Shown: positions 32,571 through 41,785 of the stretch, piece by piece
Numbering within the stretch: the first letter of the stretch is position 1
Layout: the number at the start of each line of letters is the position of its first letter
NCBI GenBank assembly: GCA_026393275.1
Contig: JAPLAM010000055.1
Span: 39,967-103,966, forward strand
Length of the DNA stretch: 64,000 nucleotides
Direction of reading: 5' to 3'
Source of the DNA: Arthrobacter sp.
GTDB lineage: Bacteria > Actinomycetota > Actinomycetes > Actinomycetales > Micrococcaceae
Notes under the pieces: model-generated
Seen by the model: the letters and a program-made list of their open reading frames with translations, nothing else
Database searches by the model: none
What the model was told of the DNA's origin: nothing
Program-made: the position numbers and the translations under genes

Positions 32571-33493
32571 GCACCACACCTGAGACTGCTGTGACAGAAG
32601 AATCCGGCGGCCACGGGGACATCTCCGTCGGCGTCCAGGGAGCCACCGGCAGTGGCGAGGCCACGGCCAGCGCCACCCGCATCACTCCCGGCAACGCCCT
32701 CCGCCCCGAGGACATCGCACTGGCCGTCAGCCGCGGCACCGCGAAACCCGGCGAGGACGTCGCCGAGTTCGCCCTGCGCCTGGGCGATGACGCCCTGATC
32801 CTCGCGCAGCGCCTGGGCCACTGGATCTCCCGCGCGCCCGAGCTCGAAGAGGACATCGCCCTCGGCAACATTGCCCTGGACCAGCTGGGCCACGCCCGGT
32901 CGTTCCTCAGCTACGCCGGCGGCGTTGACGGCAGGAGCGAAGATGACCTCGCGTACTTCCGCCGCGAACCGGAGTTCCGCTCCGTCCAGATCTTCGAGCA
33001 GCCCAATGGTGACTTTGCGTTCACCATCGCTCGCCAGTTTGTCGTGAGCTACTACCAGTTCGAGCTGTACCGCCGGCTGACCGAGTCCACCGACGCCACC
33101 CTTGCCGGCATCGCCGCCAAGGCCGTCAAGGAAGTCGACTACCACCGCGACCACAGCGCCCAGTGGGTGCTGCGCCTGGCGCTCGGCACGGACGAGTCCC
33201 GCGAGAAAATGATCCACGGCCTCAAGGTCGTCTGGCCTTACGTCGACGAGCTGTTCCGCGACGACGAGCTCACCGGCCGCCTCAGCGAGTCCGGTGCCGC
33301 CGTCGAACCGTCCAGCCTGCGCGCCGACTTTGACCGGCTGACCGGCGAGATCCTGGCCGAAGCGGAGCTTGAGGTCCCGAAGGTGCAACCCGCCCCCGGC
33401 GGCGGCCGCCGCGGACTCCACTCCGAGCACCTCGGCTATATCCTCGCCGAGATGCAGGTCCTGGCCCGCGAATTCCCCGGCGCGAGCTGGTAA
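32567..33493 (+). CDS. paaC: phenylacetyl-CoA epoxidase subunit PaaC (structural)
   Basis: 308 residues from a GTG overlapping the paaB stop. Ferritin-like fold: LGDDALILAQRLGHWISRAPELEEDIALGNIALDQLGHARSFL and VKEVDYHRDHSAQWVLRLALGTDESREKM. PaaC pairs with PaaA, stabilises it and lacks the full di-iron site. About 45 N-terminal residues (Thr/Gly/Ser-rich) precede the conserved part and exceed the usual length of about 250. A later start is possible, but the GTGA overlap supports this one. Confidence 0.95.
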   Translation: MSTTPETAVTEESGGHGDISVGVQGATGSGEATASATRITPGNALRPEDIALAVSRGTAKPGEDVAEFALRLGDDALILAQRLGHWISRAPELEEDIALGNIALDQLGHARSFLSYAGGVDGRSEDDLAYFRREPEFRSVQIFEQPNGDFAFTIARQFVVSYYQFELYRRLTESTDATLAGIAAKAVKEVDYHRDHSAQWVLRLALGTDESREKMIHGLKVVWPYVDELFRDDELTGRLSESGAAVEPSSLRADFDRLTGEILAEAELEVPKVQPAPGGGRRGLHSEHLGYILAEMQVLAREFPGASW

Positions 33494-33495
33494 CC

Positions 33496-34068
33496 ATGCC
33501 GGAGATGTATGTCAGCCACCCCACCGCCACGGCGGCCGGGGAGCAGAAGACTGCGGAACAGAAAGCCTGGGAACTCGCCGCCACGGTCTGCGACCCGGAG
33601 ATCCCGGTCCTCACCATCGAGGACCTCGGAATCCTGCGCGGCGTCCGGGTGACCAGGGAACCGGGCGCCGACGACGGCGGCATGGTTCCCGCCGTGCAGA
33701 TCACCATCACGCCGACCTACTCGGGCTGCCCGGCCATGGACGCCATCCGCGACGACCTGACGACGGCGTTCGCCCGTGAAGGCTACCCCCGCGTCGACGT
33801 CGACATGGTCCTCTCCCCGGCGTGGACCACGGACTGGATGAGCGAGGCCGGCAAGGCCAAGCTGCAGGAGTACGGGATCGCGCCGCCCTCGGGCAGGTCC
33901 GCGGCCGGCGGCCACTCCGGTCCGGTCCGGCTCTCCCTCGCCGTCAAATGCCCGCAGTGTTCCTCGCTGAACACCAAGGAACTCACCCGCTTCGGCTCCA
34001 CCTCCTGCAAGGCGCTCTACGTCTGCCAGGACTGCAAGGAACCGTTCGACTACTTCAAAGTTTTGTAA
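33496..34068 (+). CDS. paaD: PaaD, MIP18-type maturation factor with zinc ribbon
   Basis: 190 residues. The DUF59/MIP18 domain is ATVCDPEIPVLTIEDLGILRGV and ITPTYSGCPAMDAIRDDL. A C-terminal zinc ribbon has CPQC, CKALYVCQDC and the ending FDYFKVL. It is thought to help assemble the iron-sulphur or di-iron centres of the epoxidase complex. The ATG follows the paaC stop by 2 nt. Confidence 0.95.
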   Translation: MPEMYVSHPTATAAGEQKTAEQKAWELAATVCDPEIPVLTIEDLGILRGVRVTREPGADDGGMVPAVQITITPTYSGCPAMDAIRDDLTTAFAREGYPRVDVDMVLSPAWTTDWMSEAGKAKLQEYGIAPPSGRSAAGGHSGPVRLSLAVKCPQCSSLNTKELTRFGSTSCKALYVCQDCKEPFDYFKVL

Positions 34069-34083
34069 GGAACAGGTGCTCCC

Positions 34084-35310
34084 ATGACTGTTGTCCGCCA
34101 GACCGCCGCCGAAGCGGCCACCGCGACCGGCCGCCGTCGTGCGTCCTTCCACCCCCTCGCGGTGGACGAGGTCCGCCGCCTCACCGACGACGCGATCGAG
34201 GTCACCTTCGGCGTTCCCACCGCGCTGGCGGGGCAGTTCGACTACCTCCCCGGACAGTACGTCGCGCTCCGCACCACGCTGCCGGACGAGAACGGCGAGC
34301 CGAAGGAAATCCGGCGCAGCTACTCAATTTGCGCCGAACCGCGCAGCTTTGCCGACGGCAGCAGCGAAATCCGCGTCGCGATCAAGAAGGACCTGGGCGG
34401 TCTGTTCTCCACCTGGGCCAACGCCGAGCTCAAAGCCGGCGACGTGCTGGACGTCATGAGCCCGATGGGTGCGTTCGTGTCCAAGCACGGCCGGGACGGC
34501 AAAGACGTCGAGCAGAACGTGATGACGTCCATGAACGACCCGGAAGCCCTGGCCGGCACAGCAGGCAACTTCGTCGCCATCGCGGCCGGATCCGGCATCA
34601 CCCCCGTGATCGCCATTGCCCGCACGCTGCTCGCCGCGCACCCGGAAACCCGCTTCGACCTGGTCTACGCCAACAAGGCCGCGATGGACGTGATGTTCCT
34701 CGAGGAACTTGCGGACCTCAAGGACAAGTACCCGGCACGGCTGGCACTGCACCATGTCCTCTCGCGCGAGCAGCGGATCGCGCCGCTGCTCAGCGGCCGG
34801 ATCGACGCCGAAAAACTGCAGGCCCTGCTCGGCACCGCCATCCACGCCGACGACGTCGACGAGTGGTTCCTGTGCGGCCCGTTCGAGCTCGTGCAGTTGT
34901 GCCGCGACACCCTTGCAGCGCGCGGCGTCAAGCCGGAGCACGTCCGCTTCGAGCTGTTCACCTCGGGCAAACCGGACCGCCCGGAGGGCAACATCGGCCG
35001 GCCCGTGATCGCCGACGAGTCGAAGGAAATGTACAAGATCACCTTCAAGCTCGACGGCCTGCAGGGTGAAGTTGCCAGCCCCACCCACGCCCGCGAATCG
35101 ATCCTCAACGCCGCCCTGCGGGTCCGCCCGGACGTTCCGTTCGCGTGCGCCGGCGGCGTCTGCGGGACCTGCCGCGCCAAGGTGGTCACCGGCTCGGTCA
35201 CCATGGACGAGAACTACGCGCTGGAACAGGACGAACTGGACAAGGGCTACGTGCTGACCTGCCAGTCCCATCCGACCACCCCCGAAGTCACCGTCGACTT
35301 CGACGTCTAA
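34084..35310 (+). CDS. paaE: phenylacetyl-CoA epoxidase reductase PaaE
   Basis: 408 residues. FAD domain (FDYLPGQYVALRTTL, RRSYSICAEP), NAD domain (AIAAGSGITPVIAIARTLL, WFLCGPFELVQLC) and a C-terminal plant-type 2Fe-2S ferredoxin with CAGGVCGTC and a final Cys in LTCQSHP. It passes electrons from NAD(P)H to the PaaABC oxygenase. Somewhat longer than E. coli PaaE (about 356), mostly in the linker regions. ATG at 34084 after AAGGAACAGG. Confidence 0.96.
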   Translation: MTVVRQTAAEAATATGRRRASFHPLAVDEVRRLTDDAIEVTFGVPTALAGQFDYLPGQYVALRTTLPDENGEPKEIRRSYSICAEPRSFADGSSEIRVAIKKDLGGLFSTWANAELKAGDVLDVMSPMGAFVSKHGRDGKDVEQNVMTSMNDPEALAGTAGNFVAIAAGSGITPVIAIARTLLAAHPETRFDLVYANKAAMDVMFLEELADLKDKYPARLALHHVLSREQRIAPLLSGRIDAEKLQALLGTAIHADDVDEWFLCGPFELVQLCRDTLAARGVKPEHVRFELFTSGKPDRPEGNIGRPVIADESKEMYKITFKLDGLQGEVASPTHARESILNAALRVRPDVPFACAGGVCGTCRAKVVTGSVTMDENYALEQDELDKGYVLTCQSHPTTPEVTVDFDV

Positions 35311-35349
35311 GACTTTTCGACGCCCGCCCGCACCAACCCAAGGAGCCGC

Positions 35350-36129
35350 ATGATTTCCCTGACCATCGCCGACGGCGTCGCCGAGATCGTCCTGGACGCA
35401 CCGCAGAAGCTGAACTCGCTCGACGAGCAGGCGCTGCAGGATCTGGCACAGGCGTACGACGACGCCGCCGACGCCGCCTCGCGCGGCGAGGTGCGGGCGC
35501 TGCTGCTCCGCGGCGAGGGCCGCGCCTTCTGCGCGGGCCGGGACATCGCCGGGGTCACCCCGGAGAGCGACGACGCCCAGGCCTACCTTGGCGGCCTGGT
35601 CCAGCCGCTGCTGCAGAAGATGAGCGCCTTTCCGGCACCCACCTTCGCCGCGGCGCAGGGTGCCTGCCTGGGGGTGGGGCTGGGGCTGCTGCTGGCCACG
35701 GACGTGGTGTACGTCGCGGACACCGCCAAGTTCGGTTCGCCCTTTGCCAAGCTGGGCGCCACGCTGGATTCCGGCGGCCACTGGTACTTCACCGAACGGC
35801 TCGGAATGCACCGCACCCTCGACCTCATTTACACGGCCGAGCTCATGAGCGGCACCGAAGCCGTGGCGCAGGGGCTGTTCAGCCGGGCCATGCCCGCGGA
35901 GGAACTGCTGGCGACCACCCGCGGCATCGTCGCCAAGGTAGCCACCGGCGCCACCGGCGCGTTCAACGCGAGCAAGGAGCTGGTGGCGCACATCCGCGAC
36001 CAGCGGCTTGGCCTCTGGGAGTCCATGGAGCAGGAAAACACCGAACAGGCCCGACTCTGCAAGAGCGAGGACTACGCCGAGGGATTCCTGGCCTTCCAGG
36101 AAAAGCGCACCCCAGTCTTCAAGGGATAA
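35350..36129 (+). CDS. paaG: enoyl-CoA hydratase/isomerase, PaaG-like (oxepin-forming isomerase)
   Basis: 259-residue crotonase-fold protein: KLNSLDEQALQDLAQAYDDA, FCAGRDIAGVTPE and GACLGVGLGLLLATDVVYVADTAKFGSPFAKLGATLDSGGHWYF. PaaG converts the ring epoxide to oxepin-CoA and shifts double bonds later in the pathway. Its position as last gene of the epoxidase operon supports this over the PaaF-like hydratase at 2947. ATG at 35350 after AAGGAGC. Confidence 0.88.
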   Translation: MISLTIADGVAEIVLDAPQKLNSLDEQALQDLAQAYDDAADAASRGEVRALLLRGEGRAFCAGRDIAGVTPESDDAQAYLGGLVQPLLQKMSAFPAPTFAAAQGACLGVGLGLLLATDVVYVADTAKFGSPFAKLGATLDSGGHWYFTERLGMHRTLDLIYTAELMSGTEAVAQGLFSRAMPAEELLATTRGIVAKVATGATGAFNASKELVAHIRDQRLGLWESMEQENTEQARLCKSEDYAEGFLAFQEKRTPVFKG

Positions 36130-36175
36130 CGCCTTCAAGGTCCGGCTGGGGTTGTTCGTCTCCTGGCCGGTCCTG

Positions 36176-36637
36176 CTAGCGCGTATCTAGGTCTTCGAAG
36201 ACCAGAAATGTCTGGGTGTCCAGGACACCCGGCATCGACTGCAGCTGGTCGAAGATCACCCGGCGCAGGTCAATATTGTCCACCGCACGGACCAGCAGAA
36301 TGACATCAAAGTCCCCGCCCACCAGAGCGATGTGGTGCACCTCGGGAATCGCGCGGAGCAGCTCCCGCAGCTCCCGCCAGGACTGCTGGCGCACCTTGAG
36401 GGTGACGTAGGCGGACGACTTCAGCCCGGCCTTGAGCGGATCCACGAGCGCCGTGAATTTCGTCAGGACGCCCTCGCCGGTCAGCCGGGCAATCCGGGTG
36501 TAGGCATGCGCGCGGGAAATGTGCACGTTCTCGGCCACCTGGGTCACCGACATGCGCCCGTCCCTCGTCAACTCCGCGATGATATTCCGGTCCACGCCGT
36601 CCAGTGGTACCGCCTGCTCCGCCTCGGCCTCTGCCAT
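36176..36637 (-). CDS. Lrp/AsnC-family regulator (BkdR-like)
   Basis: 153 residues from the ATG at 36637 (MAEAEAEQAVPLDG). The HTH is DRNIIAELTRDGRMSVTQVAENVHISRAHAYTRIARL (about 14-50), and the RAM ligand domain is VHHIALVGGDFDVILLVRA. It is divergent from the branched-chain oxoacid dehydrogenase operon with 159 bp between, the usual arrangement for an activator that senses branched-chain amino acids. An earlier in-frame ATG adds 11 residues without a better ribosome site. Local regulation is inferred. Confidence 0.88.
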   Translation of the reverse strand: MAEAEAEQAVPLDGVDRNIIAELTRDGRMSVTQVAENVHISRAHAYTRIARLTGEGVLTKFTALVDPLKAGLKSSAYVTLKVRQQSWRELRELLRAIPEVHHIALVGGDFDVILLVRAVDNIDLRRVIFDQLQSMPGVLDTQTFLVFEDLDTR

Positions 36638-36796
36638 TCGTCTACAACCCCCGCCGGTAATCCAGCTCACATTTTCATTTCGTCTTCCAGATTAGGGCAA
36701 TATTCGGGACTTCTCCACGATTACGCGAGGAGGTGGATACGAAACAACGCCCGGGACCATACTGGGAACGAATAGTGGCTAAAGAAGGACGGACCA

Positions 36797-38029
36797 ATGA
36801 CGATCTCCGCAGACCACACTGCGCAGCAACCCGCGACCGTGGAGGCTCCACGCATCCCGGCGGAAGACACTCCCCCCGCGGAAAACGCCGCCGGCGAGGC
36901 CGTGCGCAAGTTCGGCATCACGGTCGAGGACTACATGCTGCCGGCCCGGCACCCCATCCAGATTGTCGGCCCGGACGGGGCGCTGAACGCGCACACCGAG
37001 CAAGGCGCCCAGCCCGGCCATGAATACAGCCTCCCCGGCGACGCCGAACTGATGGCCGCCTACGAGCAGCTCGTCGTCGGGCGCCGTGTCAATGACCAGA
37101 ACTCCGCGCTGGTCCGGCAGGGCCGGATGGCTGTCTACCCCTCCAGCCACGGCCAGGAGGCCTGCCAGGTCGCGGCGGCGCTCTGCCTGTCCGACGGCGA
37201 CTGGATGTTCCCCACCTACCGCGATTCGGTGGCCGTGATGGCCCGCGGCGTGGATCCGGTCCAAACCATGACCCTGTTCCGCGGCGACTGGCACGGCGGC
37301 TACGACCCGGCCAAGCACAAGGTCGGCATCCAGTGCACCCCGCTGACCACCCAGCTGCTCCACGCCGTCGGCGTCGCCCACGCGGCCAAACTGCGCGGCG
37401 AGGACACCGTCGTCCTGGCCATGTGTGGCGACGGCGCCACCAGCGAAGGCGACTTCCACGAGGCGCTCAACTTCGCCGCCGTATTCCACCTCCCCGTGGT
37501 CTTCTTCGTCCAGAACAACCAGTACGCCATTTCCGTGCCGCTCGCGCACAAGGCCGTCGGCTACGGCATGGCCGGTGAACGCGTTGACGGCAACGACATC
37601 GTGGCGCTGCTCGCCGTGCTCGGCCGGGCGGTCAAGCTCGCCCGCGAGGGCTCCGGCCCGCTGCTGGTGGAGGCACACACCTACCGGATGCAGGCTCACA
37701 CCAACGCCGACGACGCCACCCGCTACCGCCAGGACAGCGAAGTCGCCGAATGGGTGGCCAAGGACCCGCTGACCCGGATGAACACCTACCTGACGGACCG
37801 CGGACTGCTCGACGACGACGGCGCCGCCCGGATCGCCGAAAAGGCGGAAACCGTGGCCACCCAGCTGCGCGAGGGCCTGGGCGAGGAGGTCCCTGTGGAC
37901 CCCCAGGAGCTTTTCCAGTACGTCTTCGCCACACCGACCCCGCAGTTGAAGGAACAGTCCGCCCTGCTCGCCGACGAACTCGCCCGCGACACCGCCTCCG
38001 CCACCACCTCCGAGGAGGCCTCACGATGA
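36797..38029 (+). CDS. bkdA: 2-oxoacid dehydrogenase E1 alpha (branched-chain type)
   Basis: 410 residues. Thiamine-diphosphate motif CGDGATSEGDFHEALNFAAVFHLPVVFFVQNNQYAISVP and substrate loop YRDSVAVMARGVDP. Catalyses decarboxylation of branched-chain 2-oxoacids (or pyruvate) together with E1 beta. Operon order E1alpha-E1beta-E2 beside an Lrp regulator favours the branched-chain complex. ATG at 36797 after GAAGGACGGACC. Overlaps the next gene by 4 nt (ATGA). Confidence 0.88.
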   Translation: MTISADHTAQQPATVEAPRIPAEDTPPAENAAGEAVRKFGITVEDYMLPARHPIQIVGPDGALNAHTEQGAQPGHEYSLPGDAELMAAYEQLVVGRRVNDQNSALVRQGRMAVYPSSHGQEACQVAAALCLSDGDWMFPTYRDSVAVMARGVDPVQTMTLFRGDWHGGYDPAKHKVGIQCTPLTTQLLHAVGVAHAAKLRGEDTVVLAMCGDGATSEGDFHEALNFAAVFHLPVVFFVQNNQYAISVPLAHKAVGYGMAGERVDGNDIVALLAVLGRAVKLAREGSGPLLVEAHTYRMQAHTNADDATRYRQDSEVAEWVAKDPLTRMNTYLTDRGLLDDDGAARIAEKAETVATQLREGLGEEVPVDPQELFQYVFATPTPQLKEQSALLADELARDTASATTSEEASR

Positions 38030-39150
38030 GCCCCACCATCACCACCTCCTCCGAAGCGAACGGCAACGTCAGCGCCGCCACCGCCCGCGCGGCCGCCAGG
38101 GCCGCCGGTGCGACAGCACAAAATACTGCGAAGACCGGCCCGCAGTCCATCACCCTGGCCAAGGCACTCAACACCGCCCTGGCCGACGCCATGCACGCCG
38201 ATGAGTCGGTCCTGGTCTTCGGCGAGGACGTCGGCATGCTCGGCGGCGTCTTCCGGATCACCGACGGGCTGACCAGAACCTTCGGGACAACCCGCTGCTT
38301 CGACACGCCGCTGGCCGAGTCCGGCATTGTGGGCATGGCCGTGGGCATGGCCATGAACGGCATGCGCCCGGTCATCGAGATGCAGTTCGACGCCTTCGCC
38401 TACCCGGCGTTCGAACAGATCGTCAGCCACGTCGCCAAGATGCACAACCGCACCAAGGGCACCGTGAAGCTGCCCATCGTCATCCGCGTCCCCTACGCCG
38501 GCGACATCGGGGGAGTGGAGCACCACTGTGATTCCTCCGAGGCCTACTACGCCCACACCGCGGGTCTCAAGGTCTTCACCCCGGCCACCGTGGCCGACGG
38601 CTACCGCATGCTCCGCGAGGCAATCGACTCCGATGACCCGGTGATGTTCATGGAGCCCAAGAAGCTCTACTGGTCCAAGGACCAGGTGGACCTGGACGCG
38701 CTCCGCGCCGAGCACGCGGCGAACACCGAGAACGGCACCTCCTCCGAAGGCCGGGCCGCCGTCGCCCGGCCCGGCACCGATGCCACCCTGATCGCCTACG
38801 GCCCGTCCGTCCCCACGGCGCTCGCCGCTGCGGCTGCCGCAGCCGAGGAAGGCCGCTCGCTTGAGGTGATCGACGTCCGCTCAATCGTGCCGTTCGACGA
38901 CGAGACGGTCTGCGCCTCGGTCCGCAAGACTGGCCGCGCCGTGGTGATCGCCGAGGCCCATGGCTTCGCCTCCGTGGCCTCGGAAATCGTGGCCCGGGTC
39001 CAGGAACGCTGCTTCCACCACCTCGCCGCCCCGATCCGCCGCGTCACCGGCTTCGACGTGCCGTACCCCGCCCCGAAACTCGAGCACTACTACCTGCCCG
39101 GCGTGGACCGCATCCTCGACGCCGTTGACGACCTCCAGTGGGAAGACTGA
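38026..39150 (+). CDS. bkdB: 2-oxoacid dehydrogenase E1 beta (branched-chain type)
   Basis: 374 residues. VLVFGEDVGMLGGVFRITDGL, FDTPLAESGIVGMAVGMAMNGMRPVIEMQFDAFAYPAFEQI and VDVRSIVPFDDETV are the transketolase-type beta motifs. It binds the pyrophosphate half of thiamine diphosphate with E1 alpha. About 45 low-complexity N-terminal residues (Ala/Thr/Ser) precede the conserved part. Coupled to E1 alpha by ATGA and followed by E2 after 2 nt. Confidence 0.9.
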   Translation: MSPTITTSSEANGNVSAATARAAARAAGATAQNTAKTGPQSITLAKALNTALADAMHADESVLVFGEDVGMLGGVFRITDGLTRTFGTTRCFDTPLAESGIVGMAVGMAMNGMRPVIEMQFDAFAYPAFEQIVSHVAKMHNRTKGTVKLPIVIRVPYAGDIGGVEHHCDSSEAYYAHTAGLKVFTPATVADGYRMLREAIDSDDPVMFMEPKKLYWSKDQVDLDALRAEHAANTENGTSSEGRAAVARPGTDATLIAYGPSVPTALAAAAAAAEEGRSLEVIDVRSIVPFDDETVCASVRKTGRAVVIAEAHGFASVASEIVARVQERCFHHLAAPIRRVTGFDVPYPAPKLEHYYLPGVDRILDAVDDLQWED

Positions 39151-39152
39151 CC

Positions 39153-40772
39153 ATGAGCGAACCGCAAGTATTCCGTCTGCCGGACCTTGGCGAAGGCCTC
39201 ACCGAGGCCGAACTGGTCAGCTGGCTCGTGGCCGTGGGTGATGAGATCCGCGTGGACCAGCCGATTGCCGAGGTGGAGACCGCCAAGTCCATGGTCGAAG
39301 TCCCCTCCCCATACGCCGGCACGGTTGCCGTGCTGCACGGCGAGCCCGGACAGACCCTCGACGTCGGGAAGCCGCTGATCTCCGTGATGCCGGTTGGTGC
39401 TGCTGTTGCTTCCGGCGCTGGTGGCGCCGCCACAGGCAATGCCGCCCCCGCCCCTTCGCCGGACAGCATTCGTCCTTCGGACGATGCTGCCGGCTCAGGC
39501 AGGCCCGATGCCACTCCCGGGGCGGCATTGCCTGCGCCAGCGGCGTCCGCGGGTACTTCGCCTGCCGCCGTTGCGGACTCTACTGTTGCTGTCGACTCAC
39601 CTCTTAGCGCTTCTTCCTCGACTGCCGCGGTTGCGGCCGAAACCTACCGCGAGGAGGAGAAGGCCGGGTCCGGGAATGTGTTGATTGGGTATGGGACTCC
39701 GGGTGGGCATGGGGTTGCTCGGCGGACGCGGGCACCTAAGCGGGCTGCATTGGCCGAGCCTGTGGCTCAGGTGCCTGCGGCGGAGAAGGCTGCCGATGAT
39801 CTCCTGCTGATGCGGACCCGGGTTCCGGGGAAGCTGGGGGCTGTGATTTCTCCGCTGGTCCGGCGGATGGCGCGGGACCATGGGGTTGATTTGGGGGAGC
39901 TGCAGGGCTCGGGCACCAGCGGGCTGATCATGCGCCGCGACGTCGAGGCCCTAATCAAACCGGTGCCGGCAGCTGAGCGACCCGCAACGCAGCCCGTCGG
40001 CACGCCGGTCCAGGCAAGGCCCGCCGACGGCGGCACCGATGCGCGGACCGGGCTCGGAATTTCCGCGCGGACCCCGGTCCGGGGCGTGCGCAAGGCCGTT
40101 GCCGCGAACATGAGCCGGAGCCGGTCCGAGATTCCCGAGGCCACCGTGTGGGTGGACGTGGACGCCACGGCGCTCGTGGAACTGCGCTCCGCGCTGAAGA
40201 AAACCGATCCGCACCACACCCCGGGTCTGCTGGCGTTCATCGCCCGGTTTGTCACCGCGGGGCTCAAGAAATTCCCCGAACTGAACTCCCGGATCGTCAC
40301 CACCGAGGACACCACCGGCGGGGCCAGCCAGGAGATCGTGGCCTTCGACGGAGTCAACCTCGGCTTCGCGGCCCAAACGGACCGTGGACTGATGGTCCCC
40401 TCGGTGCGCAACGCGGATAAACTCAGCGCCCGGGAACTGGACGCCGAGATCCGGCGGCTCACCGCCGTCGCCCGCGAGGGCAAGGCGACGCCAGCGGAAC
40501 TGGGCAGCGGCACCTTTACGCTGAACAACTACGGCGTCTTCGGAGTGGACGGCTCCGCGGCCATCATCAACCACCCCGAGGTGGGCATCCTCGGCGTCGG
40601 CCGCATCATCGACAAGCCGTGGGTGGTCGGCGGGGAGCTCGCCGTCCGCAAGGTCACGGAGCTGACGCTCACCTTCGACCACCGCGTCTGCGACGGCGGC
40701 ACCGCCGGCGGATTCCTGCGGTTCGTGGCCGACTCGATCGAAAACCCGGGGTCGGTGCTGGCCGATATTTAG
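39153..40772 (+). CDS. bkdC: dihydrolipoamide acyltransferase E2
   Basis: 539 residues. Lipoyl domain with lipoylated Lys45 (ETAKSMVE). A very long linker (about 80-215) precedes the peripheral subunit-binding domain (VISPLVRRMARDHGVDLGELQGSGTSGLI, about 230-260). The catalytic domain (about 300-539) carries DHRVCDGGTAGGF. It moves acyl groups from E1 to CoA. Codons of the linker (about 39390-39900) prefer GGT/GGG, GCT and GTT, unlike the rest of the gene. No E3 gene follows, so a shared lipoamide dehydrogenase is expected elsewhere. Confidence 0.92.
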   Translation: MSEPQVFRLPDLGEGLTEAELVSWLVAVGDEIRVDQPIAEVETAKSMVEVPSPYAGTVAVLHGEPGQTLDVGKPLISVMPVGAAVASGAGGAATGNAAPAPSPDSIRPSDDAAGSGRPDATPGAALPAPAASAGTSPAAVADSTVAVDSPLSASSSTAAVAAETYREEEKAGSGNVLIGYGTPGGHGVARRTRAPKRAALAEPVAQVPAAEKAADDLLLMRTRVPGKLGAVISPLVRRMARDHGVDLGELQGSGTSGLIMRRDVEALIKPVPAAERPATQPVGTPVQARPADGGTDARTGLGISARTPVRGVRKAVAANMSRSRSEIPEATVWVDVDATALVELRSALKKTDPHHTPGLLAFIARFVTAGLKKFPELNSRIVTTEDTTGGASQEIVAFDGVNLGFAAQTDRGLMVPSVRNADKLSARELDAEIRRLTAVAREGKATPAELGSGTFTLNNYGVFGVDGSAAIINHPEVGILGVGRIIDKPWVVGGELAVRKVTELTLTFDHRVCDGGTAGGFLRFVADSIENPGSVLADI

Positions 40773-40845
40773 GCCCTGGTGGGTAGAATCGAGCCCTGAA
40801 CATCGCACCAACCATGCCGGCGCCGCGCCGGACTACGGAGATTTC

Positions 40846-41661
40846 ATGTCACGATGGCTCGAGGTCGGCCAGGACAATTATGTGCTGACCACGCAAGGAT
40901 CCCTGCTCAATACGGGGCTGGTTGTCGGCACCGAACGGGCCATGGTGATCGACACCGGCGGCGGGCCCCGGCAGGGCCGCGAAATCCTGGACGCCGTCCG
41001 GGAAAAGACGCAGCTGCCGCTGGTGGTCGTCAACACGCACGCCCACTACGACCACTTCTTCGGCAACGCCGTTTTCGCCGACGACGGCGTGACCGAGTTC
41101 TGGGGGCACGAAAACTGCGCCGCGGAAATCGAGGGCAACGGGGACGCCCAAAGGCATCACGTGGCGGCCGCCGAACCGGAAATGGCTGCCGGCGCGGGCG
41201 ACGACGTGGAACTCGTGGTGCCGAACGCGATCGTCAGGGACCAGCCGGTCCTGGTGGACCTGGGCGGCCAGACCGCAACCCTGTTCTACCTGGGACGCGG
41301 GCACACCGACGGCGACCTGCTGGTGGGCACGGTAACCACGCTGTATGCCGGCGACCTGGTGGAGCAGGGAAGTCACCCGTCGTTCGAGGACTCTTTCCCG
41401 GAGGAATGGGCCGACGCCCTGCGGCACGTGTCCGCCTTGCGCCACCGCTACGAATTCCTGATCCCCGGCCACGGGGAACCCTGCAGCGACGAGTTCGTCA
41501 AGACCATGGCCAACACCATGAGCACGGCGGTGCGGCAGGCAACGCAGGCCACCCGGGAGACGCCGAACGACGCCACCAAGGCCATTCCGATCCTGCCGTA
41601 CGGCCCGGAGCAGTCCCGGTGGTTCATCAAGCGCCTCAAGGAGACGAGCGCCCACCACTGA
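40846..41661 (+). CDS. MBL-fold metallo-hydrolase
   Basis: 271 residues. The metallo-beta-lactamase zinc motif is NTHAHYDHFFGN, with GRGHTDGDLLVG and LIPGHGEPCSDEF supplying the later His/Asp ligands. Specific substrate unknown. Members include glyoxalase II and lactonase types. It lies 73 nt after E2 on the same strand and may be co-transcribed. ATG at 40846 after CGGAGATTTC. Confidence 0.85.
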   Translation: MSRWLEVGQDNYVLTTQGSLLNTGLVVGTERAMVIDTGGGPRQGREILDAVREKTQLPLVVVNTHAHYDHFFGNAVFADDGVTEFWGHENCAAEIEGNGDAQRHHVAAAEPEMAAGAGDDVELVVPNAIVRDQPVLVDLGGQTATLFYLGRGHTDGDLLVGTVTTLYAGDLVEQGSHPSFEDSFPEEWADALRHVSALRHRYEFLIPGHGEPCSDEFVKTMANTMSTAVRQATQATRETPNDATKAIPILPYGPEQSRWFIKRLKETSAHH

Positions 41662-41785
41662 AACGGGCGCCCGACACACCGGAAGATAAGGGTGCTCACC
41701 GACTGCGCCTAGACTTGCCCTTTGAAAGAAGTCACAACAAGCGCCGCAGCGTGCTCCGCTGTGAGTCCTGGGGAGAAACCAAACG

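Noticed and set aside
34324..36138. 604-codon minus-strand frame opposite paaE and paaG
   Set aside because: Low-complexity shadow translation. The plus-strand genes have intact catalytic motifs.
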